A stretch of 64,000 bases of DNA from Sideroxydans sp. (GCA_024636935.1 JAGXGC010000019.1:147773-211772); one strand, 5' to 3'. Positions 41,895 through 51,137 are shown, numbered from the stretch's first letter. Numbers and translations: made by a program. The notes: a model not told the origin generated them from the letters alone.

Positions 41895-42370
41895 CAGCAA
41901 CCACCCAGCGAGACTTTGACTTCTTTGACAGCGCGGTAGAACTTGCCGTCCGCCTTGAGCAGTGCGATGACGCGAGAGGTCTGCGCCATCCTGATGCGCG
42001 TAGTGAGAAATCCTTCGGTGCCTTTGGGTAGTGCGAGATGGGAGACAAGCATGGTGGGATTTTTGTCCACCAAGATGGCTATCTCTTCGATGTTGATAAG
42101 GGAACTTTCAATAGTGACCGGCACGAGCGCGCCGTTCTCAGCAACATCTGGTGCAGTCAACGTGAGCAGTGGACTTTCTTTGATGATCAACGCACCGAGG
42201 GCATCGAGCGCCTCTTCCAGCGTCTTCGCCTCGAAGGCGGTCCGATCGAGTGCTGCAAGTGCAGAGACAGGCAACAAGCCGAGCAGCGAGAGAAGCCCCA
42301 ATACACCGACACTCCCTGTCGTCTTGAGTGCCTGACGCCGTCCAGTATCCACAGTCTCACCACACTTCAT
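41894..42370 (-). CDS. soxY: Sulfur carrier protein SoxY
   Basis: A 158-aa periplasmic protein that carries sulfur intermediates on its C-terminal cysteine. A Tat-type signal (GRRQALKTTGSVGVLGLL) opens the protein. The family's mobile C-terminal arm usually ends GGCGG; here the protein stops right after the cysteine (VKVSLGGC). I take the ATG preceded by AGGAGG; the track ORF is 19 codons longer. No soxAX, soxB or soxCD are in the window, so SoxYZ may serve FccAB or genes located elsewhere. Confidence 0.94.
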   Translation of the reverse strand: MKCGETVDTGRRQALKTTGSVGVLGLLSLLGLLPVSALAALDRTAFEAKTLEEALDALGALIIKESPLLTLTAPDVAENGALVPVTIESSLINIEEIAILVDKNPTMLVSHLALPKGTEGFLTTRIRMAQTSRVIALLKADGKFYRAVKEVKVSLGGC

Positions 42371-42413
42371 CCAGCCTCCTGAACGACAAGATATAACTAC
42401 TGATCGGAAGGGT

Positions 42414-42485
42414 ATTTGATAACACACGCCCGACAGCGTCCATAACTAGCATGAGTGAAAATTCATAACCCTTTCGGGCTACATG
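42414..42485 (-). promoter_or_regulatory. soxY promoter region with shared sulfur-regulon element
   Basis: The element covers 42436-42485: dyad-like TAACCCTTTCGGGCTA inside 42464-42485, then gene-ward TTTTCACTCATG and TTATGGACGC. A possible -10 (TATCAA, with TATCAAAT at 42414-42421) lies at about the same distance as in the tusA promoter. Confidence 0.55.
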
Positions 42486-42516
42486 GGGATCAAGTGTTAA
42501 CGTTAAGTAGGTCCGT

Positions 42517-44460
42517 TCAGTAAACCAGATTCAGCATGACCATCAGTACGGTGATGAACAATATCGTCATCACCCCACCCGCCCGCATGTAATCGGCCAC
42601 CCGATAGCCTCCCGGCCCCATCAGTAGCGCATTGACCTGATGCGTCGGCAGGAAAAAGGAATTCGAGGTTGCCAATGCGACGGTAAGTGCGAACATCGCC
42701 GGATCGGCACCGACCCCTATCGCGATGTTCACCGCCAAGGGCACCAGCAAGACAGTCGCACCCACGTTAGACATCACCAGTGTGAAGAAGGTGGCCAGGA
42801 TAACGATCGCCAACTGAAGTACCCAGATCGGCGTGCCACCCAGCACGGAAAGGGTCTGTTCGGCGATCCATTTCGCAGTGCCGCTGGTCTCAACAGCCAT
42901 CCCCAGTGGGATCAGGCTAGCCAGCAGGAACACTGATTTCCAACTCACCGCCCGATAGGCTTCGTCGATACTAAGTACGCGCAGCAACACCATGCCGATA
43001 GCCCCCGTCATCAAAGCGATCGACAACGTGATGTTTGTGAATAAGATCATCACCAGCGTCAGCAGGAAACAGCCGAGTGCCGCCTTCACCTTGTGCGGCC
43101 TCAACTCTTCGCGCGGGAACTCAGTGGTGATGACCACGAAATTCCTGTCCTTCAGCAGATGAGCCAGCATCTCCCAACTGGTGTGTACCACCAGCGCATC
43201 GCCCGACTGGAATGGCAGATCACGTACGCCATCACCTTCGCGCAGCGTCTTGCCGCCGCGATGCAGCGCCATCAGCGAGAGTCCATATTTTTTCCGCATC
43301 CAGATTGCGCGCGCACTCTTACCAATCAGCTCGGAACGGGGCGGAATGACAATCTCAGCGATACCCGATTTCGCTGCGGACAACTGCTCGGCGAACGTCT
43401 CCAACTCCTCACGCGATCGCAGCCCGTTAGCCACTGCGAACTCGCGCAGTCGCTCCGGCGCACCCAGGATGCCGAGCACGCTACCCGCCACAATCTCGAT
43501 ATCTCGCGCAGGGCCGATGCGCAGATCATCACTACCGCGCATGATGGCGATCACACGCAAACGGTTCGGATGCTCGATATCGTTGATAGATAGACCAACC
43601 AAGGGACTGCCAGCCGGCACCACCACCTCGAACGCCGCGTAATCCAAACCATACAGATCACGGAAATAATCCATCGGGTTGGCGCCGCTGGTCACGTTCG
43701 CCTTGTCCCCACCCGGCAATACGTAGCGACCTGCGATGACGAAGTACGCGATACCGGAAGCCAATAGTGCCAGTCCAACAGGCGTCACCGAGAACAGTGA
43801 CCAGGTTTGCATCTGATGATCCGGCGATAGCCCTTTGTTGGTTGCCAGAATCAGGTCATTGAGCAGAATCAAAGGACTGGAGCCCACCATGGTGATAGTG
43901 CCGCCGAGGATGGCACAAAAGCCCATCGGCATCAGCAGACGCGACATGGGTAAACCCGTACGCGCCGAAACGCGGCCAACCACCGGCAGGAAAAGTGCTG
44001 CCGCACCGACGTTCTGCATGAAGCTCGAAATAAAGCCGACCGTGCTGGAGATGGCCGGGATGACGCGCGCCTCTGTATTCCCCGCCACTCTGATGATGAA
44101 ACTCGCAACCTTTGACATCAGCCCGGTCTTATCGAGACCTGCACCGACGATCATCACGGCGATGATCGAGATCACGGCATTGCTGGAAAATCCACGAAAT
44201 AGTTCACGTCCAGCCACTAGTGGTTGCGGCATGCCGATCAGTTCGCCGAAATGGCTGATCAGCCCCAGCAACACCATGATACTGACTGCAGCCACATCGA
44301 CACCAACCACCTCGAAGGCGAACAGATAGATTGTGAGCAACAATAGGCTGAGGACGACCGCGATCTCGCGGCTAGGGGCAAACAGGTGTGAGGACACCCC
44401 GACCAGAAAAAACAAGAAGGCAGCGATAAGTGTCTTGGTTTGACTGGCCTTGCTGCGCAT
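42517..44460 (-). CDS. SLC13/DASS-type anion transporter with two RCK_C domains
   Basis: A 647-aa inner-membrane transporter: two blocks of helices (about 8-230 and 430-645) flank two cytoplasmic TrkA-C (RCK_C) domains, around residues 265-350 and 360-445. This is the CitT/SLC13-like architecture annotated in many sulfur bacteria as a putative sulfate or dicarboxylate transporter (SLT/SAC1-like). It is the last gene of soeABC-sulP-this gene, 22 bp after sulP, which makes sulfate or sulfite the likely ion. Direction of transport cannot be read from sequence. Confidence 0.85.
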   Translation of the reverse strand: MRSKASQTKTLIAAFLFFLVGVSSHLFAPSREIAVVLSLLLLTIYLFAFEVVGVDVAAVSIMVLLGLISHFGELIGMPQPLVAGRELFRGFSSNAVISIIAVMIVGAGLDKTGLMSKVASFIIRVAGNTEARVIPAISSTVGFISSFMQNVGAAALFLPVVGRVSARTGLPMSRLLMPMGFCAILGGTITMVGSSPLILLNDLILATNKGLSPDHQMQTWSLFSVTPVGLALLASGIAYFVIAGRYVLPGGDKANVTSGANPMDYFRDLYGLDYAAFEVVVPAGSPLVGLSINDIEHPNRLRVIAIMRGSDDLRIGPARDIEIVAGSVLGILGAPERLREFAVANGLRSREELETFAEQLSAAKSGIAEIVIPPRSELIGKSARAIWMRKKYGLSLMALHRGGKTLREGDGVRDLPFQSGDALVVHTSWEMLAHLLKDRNFVVITTEFPREELRPHKVKAALGCFLLTLVMILFTNITLSIALMTGAIGMVLLRVLSIDEAYRAVSWKSVFLLASLIPLGMAVETSGTAKWIAEQTLSVLGGTPIWVLQLAIVILATFFTLVMSNVGATVLLVPLAVNIAIGVGADPAMFALTVALATSNSFFLPTHQVNALLMGPGGYRVADYMRAGGVMTILFITVLMVMLNLVY

Positions 44461-44482
44461 TCCGCCTCCTTGTATTTGAACC

Positions 44483-46267
44483 TTAATTCGTTCTTGGCTC
44501 GCCGTCCGGCAACTTCTGATGACATTCCGAGAAGATGCGCGCCTTGCAGTTACGGCACACTTCAGGATCTAGCGTGGAATAGATAGGCTTAATCCAGTTC
44601 GACATTGCCGGAAAGAAACCGCCCGCACCGATGTCATCCAGTTTATCTGCCTTTCGGAGGAACTTATAGATAGCATCGTTGCAGCGGTAGAAATACAAAC
44701 CACCGCCCATCTTGCGACGTCGACGCGCCTCGTTCTCCAGCATCTCTGCCCCTGCCACATCGACAAAGTTGATTCCGCTGGCAAGGATCATCACCGTTTT
44801 CTGGCGAGGATTGTTCTCATCGATCTGCATCAAACCGTTGCGAATGTAATCCACTGCGCCAAAAAATATCGAGCCGTTCACGCGTACGATGCGGAACTGC
44901 GGACATTCCTGATTACCCTTGGCATCGATAAAATGGTAAGCACCTTCCTCAGGCGCAGGCACCGAGGGCGCCATCGTCGGACGCGACACGCGGTACAGAT
45001 AGAGCGCCAGCGAGAGCAGAATGCCAAAGAAGATACCTTTCTCCAGATCGATCAACGTACCGATCAAGGTGACAAAAAGTGTGACAGTCTCTGCCCGACT
45101 GGTACGAACGATGGAATAGATGTGATGAAAATCAATCAAGCCCCATGCCACCAGGAACAATATGCCCGCCATCGCAGCAGTAGGTAGATATGAGGCGAGC
45201 GGAGCGACCAGTAGCAAAATAAGTAACAAGAAACCCGATGCATAGACTGTCGCCAGAGGTGTCTGTGCACCTGCCGCATAGTTCACACCGCTCCGATTGA
45301 AAGAGCCGCAAGAGGCATAGCTGGAAAAGAACGAACCGACCAGATTCGAGAGCCCCTGACCGATGAATTCCTGATTGCCATCGATACCCTGCCCTGACTT
45401 GGTAGCAACCGCACGCGCTATAGACACCGCCTCGGTAAGCGCCAACATAGTCACTACCAGCGCCGGGAATAGCACCAATCGAATGGTATCGTACGAAAAA
45501 TCAGGCATGGATAGCGGTGGCAACTGCGAAGGCAAGGCACCTACTGTTTTGATGAGTGTGACATCAGCGCCGACTTCCATATTAATCAGTGCAGCCACCA
45601 CACTACCAACCACCATAGCCACGATCATGTAGGGCATCTTAGGCCAGATACGCCGCGTCAGGATTCCAGAGGCAAGAGTGATCGCTCCTACGAATGTCAC
45701 ATAGGGATTGATATTACCGATCTGCAAGAACAACTGTTCGATCACAACATGGAAGTGTGAACCGCGTGGGATATCTATACCAAAAAAGTTCTTCACCTGA
45801 CTGGCGGCGATCAACACCGCCGCTCCAGCAGTGAAACCGATGACCACGGTATGCGAGATGAAATTAACCAGCACTCCCATACGCGCCAGACCGAGGATCA
45901 GCTGGAACAATCCCACCAGAAAGGTGAGTGTCAGCACCATACTGATGAACTGGGGCGACCCCGGGTCGGCCAGCGGACTCATAGCTGCAAATACGGCGAT
46001 GGAAATAGCGGTGGTCGGGCCCGACACAAGGTGCCAACTCGATCCGAACAGTGCAGCAATGATGGCGGGAAGCATCGCTGCATACAAACCATACTCCGGC
46101 GGCATCCCTGCAATGGTGGCGAATGCAACGCCTTGCGGAAGCACAATCAATGCGCCGGTCAAGCCAGCGATCAGGTCGGCACGCGAGGACTGTTTGTCCA
46201 CCAGGTGCTTCCACTGCATAAATGGGAACAGGTGGTACAACCAGTACTTACTTGTGCGCTTCAACAT
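44483..46267 (-). CDS. SulP-family sulfate permease with STAS domain
   Basis: A 594-aa SLC26/SulP transporter. About 12-14 membrane helices (residues 28-420) include GLTGALIVLPQGVAFATIAGMPPEYGLYAAMLPAIIAALFGSS, the family signature; a C-terminal STAS domain (about 450-555) carries ASGINFVDVAGAEMLE. After STAS there is an extra tail with CRNCKARIFSECHQ, a small Cys/His cluster that could bind metal. It begins 10 bp after soeC, so export of the sulfate formed from sulfite, or exchange of anions, is the natural reading. Confidence 0.92.
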   Translation of the reverse strand: MLKRTSKYWLYHLFPFMQWKHLVDKQSSRADLIAGLTGALIVLPQGVAFATIAGMPPEYGLYAAMLPAIIAALFGSSWHLVSGPTTAISIAVFAAMSPLADPGSPQFISMVLTLTFLVGLFQLILGLARMGVLVNFISHTVVIGFTAGAAVLIAASQVKNFFGIDIPRGSHFHVVIEQLFLQIGNINPYVTFVGAITLASGILTRRIWPKMPYMIVAMVVGSVVAALINMEVGADVTLIKTVGALPSQLPPLSMPDFSYDTIRLVLFPALVVTMLALTEAVSIARAVATKSGQGIDGNQEFIGQGLSNLVGSFFSSYASCGSFNRSGVNYAAGAQTPLATVYASGFLLLILLLVAPLASYLPTAAMAGILFLVAWGLIDFHHIYSIVRTSRAETVTLFVTLIGTLIDLEKGIFFGILLSLALYLYRVSRPTMAPSVPAPEEGAYHFIDAKGNQECPQFRIVRVNGSIFFGAVDYIRNGLMQIDENNPRQKTVMILASGINFVDVAGAEMLENEARRRRKMGGGLYFYRCNDAIYKFLRKADKLDDIGAGGFFPAMSNWIKPIYSTLDPEVCRNCKARIFSECHQKLPDGEPRTN

Positions 46268-46277
46268 TATTTATCGC

Positions 46278-47249
46278 TCAACCCACGGTCTGATAGTAAA
46301 GATTCTGCGGATGGTTTGCCTGCGCGAAGAAGAACCAGCGCTCAGCCAGCAAACCGACGTATTGCAGTATAAATGCGAAGCCGAGCAAAGCGGGAGTAGA
46401 TAATCCCAGTGCCAACAGCACCAGCGGCAGCACGAAGCCAAACAACAGGAAAGCCGGTTTGATCGTGCGCAGGAAGGCATCGCTCTTGCCGTGGAAGAAC
46501 TCACGCGTATTGAACGTACCGCCCATCGCGCCCATGGAGCGCTGGGTGATCTTCGGGTGCTTCACACCGATAGCGGTCTGGATAGTCGAAGTCGGCTTCA
46601 GGCGCGCATTGCGGAACAACGATGCCACACGTCCGATCAATGCCAGCACCGTGATGATGATGGCCCAACCAGCGAAGAAGTCTGCCTGATCCGGGGCAGC
46701 CGAGGACGCATAGAACGACGCTAGTATGAAACCGGACGAACCGCCCATCAGGATGTAATTGATGACTGTCAGCGGCGAGTTCCATTCCTTGAGGAAACGC
46801 AAACAGGCATAGATCATCGCCGTGCAAATGAACAAAGCGAATGCCAGAAGCGTACCCGCCACGCCTAGCAACACCGACAGATCGACCACCATGCCGCCTG
46901 GCAAGGTCACGATCTCGGGACGGATACCGAACAGATGCGACACACCGAACAGGAAAGCCACACCCATGAACGCGGGCAGTACGATCACTTCACGCGACAG
47001 CCAGGAAGTGCGCCACATCGTTGCCGCGCGCCAAGCACGTTCTGGTCGACCGAGATGGAAGAACGATGCGACCAGACCGGCGGCCAGCAATACCATCACG
47101 ATGAGCGTGCCATAGCCGTAGAAATTATCGGACTGCATCGGCAACAGCCCGAACAGCGCGTAAGACTGATGCGTGAATAGGGCGAGAAACAGGCCCTGCG
47201 CGGCACCGATCAAGGTCGTCAAAAAGATCACTGAGAATGCTGGTTTCAT
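46278..47249 (-). CDS. soeC: Sulfite-oxidising enzyme membrane subunit SoeC (DmsC/NrfD-like)
   Basis: A 323-aa DmsC-family membrane anchor with eight to nine predicted helices. It should take electrons from the SoeB iron-sulfur chain to quinone. N-terminus MKPAFSVIFLTTLIGAAQGLFLALF and the FFHLGRPERAWRA motif are typical of DmsC-like subunits. It lies between soeB (20 bp gap) and sulP. Confidence 0.9.
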   Translation of the reverse strand: MKPAFSVIFLTTLIGAAQGLFLALFTHQSYALFGLLPMQSDNFYGYGTLIVMVLLAAGLVASFFHLGRPERAWRAATMWRTSWLSREVIVLPAFMGVAFLFGVSHLFGIRPEIVTLPGGMVVDLSVLLGVAGTLLAFALFICTAMIYACLRFLKEWNSPLTVINYILMGGSSGFILASFYASSAAPDQADFFAGWAIIITVLALIGRVASLFRNARLKPTSTIQTAIGVKHPKITQRSMGAMGGTFNTREFFHGKSDAFLRTIKPAFLLFGFVLPLVLLALGLSTPALLGFAFILQYVGLLAERWFFFAQANHPQNLYYQTVG

Positions 47250-47269
47250 AATATCTCGCTAAGTTCTGT

Positions 47270-48001
47270 TTACCAGGCCGACACGTCGTCCATCGTCGAC
47301 TGATCCTTGTCCGGCTTGGGCAATTGCTGATCGAGTTTGAGCGGATTGTCGGCGCGCTCCAGCTCGTCGGCATGGATCTTCATCTTGGTCTTGCGACGCG
47401 GCAGATAGTGATTGGAAGGATGGGTACCCCACTCCGGCATCAACGCGTAGCCGCCATCCTCGCGGATCGCCACCGACACTTCGGATTCCGGATCATGGAT
47501 ATCGCCGAACAGACGCGCACTGGTCGGACACGCCTTCACACAGGATGGCTTGCGATCCGCTTCCGGCATCGTCATGTCGTAGATACGATCAACGCACAGG
47601 GTGCACTTCTTCATCACCTTCTCTTGCTCGTCGAACTCGCGCACACCGTACGGACAGGCCCAAGAGCAGTATTTGCAGCCGATGCACTTATCGTAGTCCA
47701 CCAGCACGATGCCGTCTTCCTTACGCTTGTAGGAAGCGCCCGTCGGACACACCGGCACGCAGGCTGGATCTTCGCAATGCAGGCAAGACTTGGGGAAGTG
47801 CATCGTCTCGCTGTTCGGGAAGGTGCCCATCTCATAGGTCTGCACGCGATTGAAGAAGGTGCCGGTCGGGTTCTCACCGTAGGGACGCTCATCCACCAAT
47901 GGCCCGGCAGAACCGGAAGTGTTCCATTCCTTACAGCTGGTCACGCAGGCGCTACAGCCCACGCACACGTTCAGGTCGATGACCAATGCGAGTTGTGTCA
48001 T
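47270..48001 (-). CDS. soeB: Sulfite-oxidising enzyme iron-sulfur subunit SoeB
   Basis: A 243-aa DmsB-like protein carrying four [4Fe-4S] clusters by family knowledge. Visible cysteine groups are CVGCSACVTSCKEWN (about residues 12-26), CLHCEDPACVPVCPTGA, CIGCKYCSWACPYG and CTLCVDR with a later CVKACP. No signal peptide, so it faces the cytoplasm with SoeA. The ATG overlaps the soeA stop by 4 bp. Confidence 0.94.
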   Translation of the reverse strand: MTQLALVIDLNVCVGCSACVTSCKEWNTSGSAGPLVDERPYGENPTGTFFNRVQTYEMGTFPNSETMHFPKSCLHCEDPACVPVCPTGASYKRKEDGIVLVDYDKCIGCKYCSWACPYGVREFDEQEKVMKKCTLCVDRIYDMTMPEADRKPSCVKACPTSARLFGDIHDPESEVSVAIREDGGYALMPEWGTHPSNHYLPRRKTKMKIHADELERADNPLKLDQQLPKPDKDQSTMDDVSAW

Positions 48002-50919
48002 TTCGCACCGCCTTTCTTCTTTGCTCCCGCCAAGTAGGCCAACCAGGTCGGCGCATCTTTCATGCCGGGATATTTCTTCATGGGTGGGAATTGCGGTGAG
48101 GTCTGCTGCGGCTCGCCCTCCTCCGCTTTGTAGATGCGCACACGCACGTCATACCAAGCTGCCTGTCCCGTGATCGGGTCGGAGTTGGAGAAACGCGAAC
48201 CATCCGCCTGCTTTGGCAACTCTTCCGAAATCAGATGGTTGAGCAGGAAGCCCTGCTGCGACTCGTTCGCATCGGGTGTCAGGTTCCATGCACCGGCCGC
48301 TTTGCCGATGGCGTTCCAGGTCCACACTGTGCCCGGCTCCACCGACTCGCTGTAGCGCGCCATGCAACGCACTTTGCCCCATTGCGATTCGCACCAGATC
48401 CAGTCACCATCACCGATGCCCGCGTTCTTCGCAGTCAGTGCGTTCACGTACAGATAGTTGTGCGCGTGGATCTGACGCAGCCATGCATTCTGCGAATCCC
48501 ACGAGTGATACATCGCCATCGGGCGTTGCGTCACGGCAGACAGCGGGTACTTCAGCTTGTCGCTGGCTTGTGTCTCCAATGGCTCGTAGTAGAACGGCAA
48601 CGGATCGAAATAGGTCTCGACGCGCTTGGCCAGATGCTTGGGCGGTTGGCGCGTGATGCTCTTGCCCTGCGCCGCCAAACGGAACTTCTGCATCACCTCG
48701 GAATAGAGGTGAATGAGGATCGGCTCGGAGTAACGCGTGATACCGTTGCGCTGCGACCATTCCAGATAACCCTTGTTCCAGTTACGCATGAACTGATACG
48801 AACGCGGCAACACTTCGTGGTGCACGCAGTCGTTCTTGGCATACATCTCCCACTGGTTCGGATTCGGCTCACCCTTCATGCTCTTCTCGCCGCCCTTGCC
48901 ACGCCAGCCGGATAGGAAGCCGATGCCTGAACCCGGTGCGGTCTCCCAGTTAACGATGAAATCCGGGTAATCCTTGTATTTGCGCGCGCCGTCCTGCGTG
49001 ACGAACGCTGGCAACTTCAGACGGGTGCCAAGTTCGATCAGCACCTCCTGGAACGGCAAGCATTCGCCGGTACGCGGCATGACCGGGATACGCACCGAAT
49101 CCACCGGACCGTCGAACTCGGAGATCGGACGGTCCAGCATGGACATCACGTCGTGACGTTCCAGATAGGTCGTGTCCGGCAGAATCAGGTCGGCGAAAGC
49201 CGTGGTCTCGGAGTGGAAGGCATCGCACACCACGATGTTCGGGATCTTGTACTCGCCGTTCTCATTCTTGTCGGTGAGCATCTTGCGCACTTCACTGGTG
49301 TTCATGGTGGAGTTCCACGCCATATTGGCCATGAACAGCAGCAGCGTGTCGATAGGGTACGGATCTCCACGCCATGCGTTGGTGATCACGTTATGCATCA
49401 AGCCGTGTGCCGACAGCGGGTATTCCCATGAGAAACCCTTGTCGATACGTACCGCTTCGCCTTCCTTGTCCACGAACAGATCGTCCGGATCGGCAGGCCA
49501 GCCCAGCGGCATACCATCCAGCGGTGTGTTCGGCTGCACCGCACGCGGGTCGTTCGGCGGACGCGCGCAAGGTGGGATCGGACGCGGAAACGGTGTCTTG
49601 TGACGGAAACCGCCCGGACGGTCGATGGTGCCCAGCAGCGTCATCAGGATGGATAGCGCGCGGATGGTATGGAAACCGTTGGAGTGCGCAGCCAGTCCGC
49701 GCATGGCGTGGAACGCCACCGGATTGCCGGTGACGGTCTCGTGTTCCTTACCCCAGCTATCGGTCCAGGCGATCGGCAGTTCGATCTTCTGGTCGCGTGC
49801 GGTGATGCCCATCTCATGCGCCAGACGGCGAATGGTGTCGGCGGCGATGCCGGTCACACCTTCCGCCCACTCCGGCGTGTATTCGGCGACACGATCCTTC
49901 AGCAACTGGAACGCAGGCTTGACCGGCGTACCGTCAGGCAACTTGAACTCGCCGCGCAGGAAAGGATCGGCGCCTTCGGTATGCGTCACCACAGGCTTGT
50001 CGGTATTGCGGTCCCACCACAGTTTGTTCTGCGGGTCGTAGCAACCCTCTTCTTCTGGCACCTCGGTACGCACGAACATGCCGAACTCATCATGCTCCGC
50101 ATCGAGATTCACCAATTGACCTGAGTTTGTGTAACGCACTAGGAACTCACGGTCATACAGGCCCAGCTCAATCAACTCATGGATGATGGCGAGGAACAGC
50201 GCGCCATCGGTACCGGGACGGATAGGCACCCATTCATCGGCGATGGCCGAGTAACCGGTGCGCACCGGATTGATGGAGATGAAACGGCCGCCTTCGCGTT
50301 TGAACTTAGCCAGCGATACTTTCATCGGATTGGAGTGATGGTCTTCCGCCGTGCCGATCATGATGAACAGCTTGGAGCGTTCCAGATCGGGGCCACCGAA
50401 TTCCCAGAACGAACCACCGATGGTGTAAATCATGCCTGCGGCCATATTGACCGAGCAGAATCCGCCGTGCGCCGCATAGTTGGGCGTGCCGAACTGGCGC
50501 GCGAACATGCCGGTCAGCGCCTGCATCTGATCGCGTCCGGTGAACAGCGCGAACTTCTTCGGGTCGGTCGCACGTAACTCGCCAAGACGATCGGCGAGCA
50601 AAGTGAAAGTCTCTTCCCAGCTGATCTCTTCGAACTCACCCGCCCCGCGCTCGGTGCCCGGCTTGCGGCGCAGCGGCTTGGTCAAGCGTGCCGGCGAATA
50701 CTGTTTCATGATGCCCGAGGAACCCTTGGCGCAGATCACGCCCGCGTTCAGAGGGTGGTCGGGATTACCGTCGATGTAACGCACCTCGCCGTTGCGCAGA
50801 TGCACGCGGATGCCGCAACGGCAGGCGCACATATAACAGGTGGTCTTCTTGATCTCGGTCGTGGCGCCAGCAACCGGAGGCGCCAATGGGTCGTGCAATG
50901 GTGTCGATGACATGGGCAA
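47998..50919 (-). CDS. soeA: Sulfite-oxidising enzyme catalytic subunit SoeA (molybdopterin oxidoreductase)
   Basis: A 973-aa DMSO-reductase-family molybdoenzyme. The N-terminal [4Fe-4S] motif is CYMCACRCGIRVHLRNG with a fourth Cys in GVICAKG. There is no Tat signal, unlike PsrA/PhsA, which fits the cytoplasmic SoeABC enzyme that oxidises sulfite directly to sulfate. Size, lack of signal, the soeABC order and sulfate transporters downstream all support the call; a polysulfide or thiosulfate reductase-like role is the alternative. It is divergent from sat. Confidence 0.92.
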   Translation of the reverse strand: MPMSSTPLHDPLAPPVAGATTEIKKTTCYMCACRCGIRVHLRNGEVRYIDGNPDHPLNAGVICAKGSSGIMKQYSPARLTKPLRRKPGTERGAGEFEEISWEETFTLLADRLGELRATDPKKFALFTGRDQMQALTGMFARQFGTPNYAAHGGFCSVNMAAGMIYTIGGSFWEFGGPDLERSKLFIMIGTAEDHHSNPMKVSLAKFKREGGRFISINPVRTGYSAIADEWVPIRPGTDGALFLAIIHELIELGLYDREFLVRYTNSGQLVNLDAEHDEFGMFVRTEVPEEEGCYDPQNKLWWDRNTDKPVVTHTEGADPFLRGEFKLPDGTPVKPAFQLLKDRVAEYTPEWAEGVTGIAADTIRRLAHEMGITARDQKIELPIAWTDSWGKEHETVTGNPVAFHAMRGLAAHSNGFHTIRALSILMTLLGTIDRPGGFRHKTPFPRPIPPCARPPNDPRAVQPNTPLDGMPLGWPADPDDLFVDKEGEAVRIDKGFSWEYPLSAHGLMHNVITNAWRGDPYPIDTLLLFMANMAWNSTMNTSEVRKMLTDKNENGEYKIPNIVVCDAFHSETTAFADLILPDTTYLERHDVMSMLDRPISEFDGPVDSVRIPVMPRTGECLPFQEVLIELGTRLKLPAFVTQDGARKYKDYPDFIVNWETAPGSGIGFLSGWRGKGGEKSMKGEPNPNQWEMYAKNDCVHHEVLPRSYQFMRNWNKGYLEWSQRNGITRYSEPILIHLYSEVMQKFRLAAQGKSITRQPPKHLAKRVETYFDPLPFYYEPLETQASDKLKYPLSAVTQRPMAMYHSWDSQNAWLRQIHAHNYLYVNALTAKNAGIGDGDWIWCESQWGKVRCMARYSESVEPGTVWTWNAIGKAAGAWNLTPDANESQQGFLLNHLISEELPKQADGSRFSNSDPITGQAAWYDVRVRIYKAEEGEPQQTSPQFPPMKKYPGMKDAPTWLAYLAGAKKKGGAK

Positions 50920-51011
50920 AATCTTGTGTGGGTTGATCGTTATCGGGGCGCACCACTTTGTTTTTTCGTGTGCTGCTGCCCTACGAAATTACTCAATCTT
51001 TCAGGGTCGCC

Positions 51012-51081
51012 AGTATGCGTATCCAGCGCCAGTGCTGCCATAACCGTGATGAGGGGGAAAGGTATAACCCCTATGGGGGGT
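51012..51081 (-). promoter_or_regulatory. soeA promoter region with shared sulfur-regulon element
   Basis: The element covers 51034-51081: dyad TAACCCCTATGGGGGGT at the far end, then TTTCCCCCTCATC and TTATGGCAGC on the minus strand. A -10-like CATACT (51012-51017) follows 16 bp after the last block. Confidence 0.55.
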
Positions 51082-51089
51082 GCGACCCT

Positions 51090-51137
51090 CAACCCATGAG
51101 GGGTATCGCTTCACGCGTCATGTTCCTCTACTGTGCG
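51090..51137 (+). promoter_or_regulatory. Weaker, inverted copy of the sulfur-regulon element facing sat
   Basis: CAACCCATGAGGGGTATC (51090-51107) has the CCC/GGG dyad and is followed by CTTCACGCGTCATG, which matches the tusA copy at 11 of 13 central positions, then a poorly conserved CTACTGTGCGC. It points towards sat, opposite to the soeA copy 10 bp away. Confidence 0.4.

Noticed and set aside
51061-51107. Rho-independent terminators in the sat-soeA gap
   Set aside because: The CCCC/GGGG hairpins have no T tract and lie upstream of both divergent genes, so an operator role fits better.
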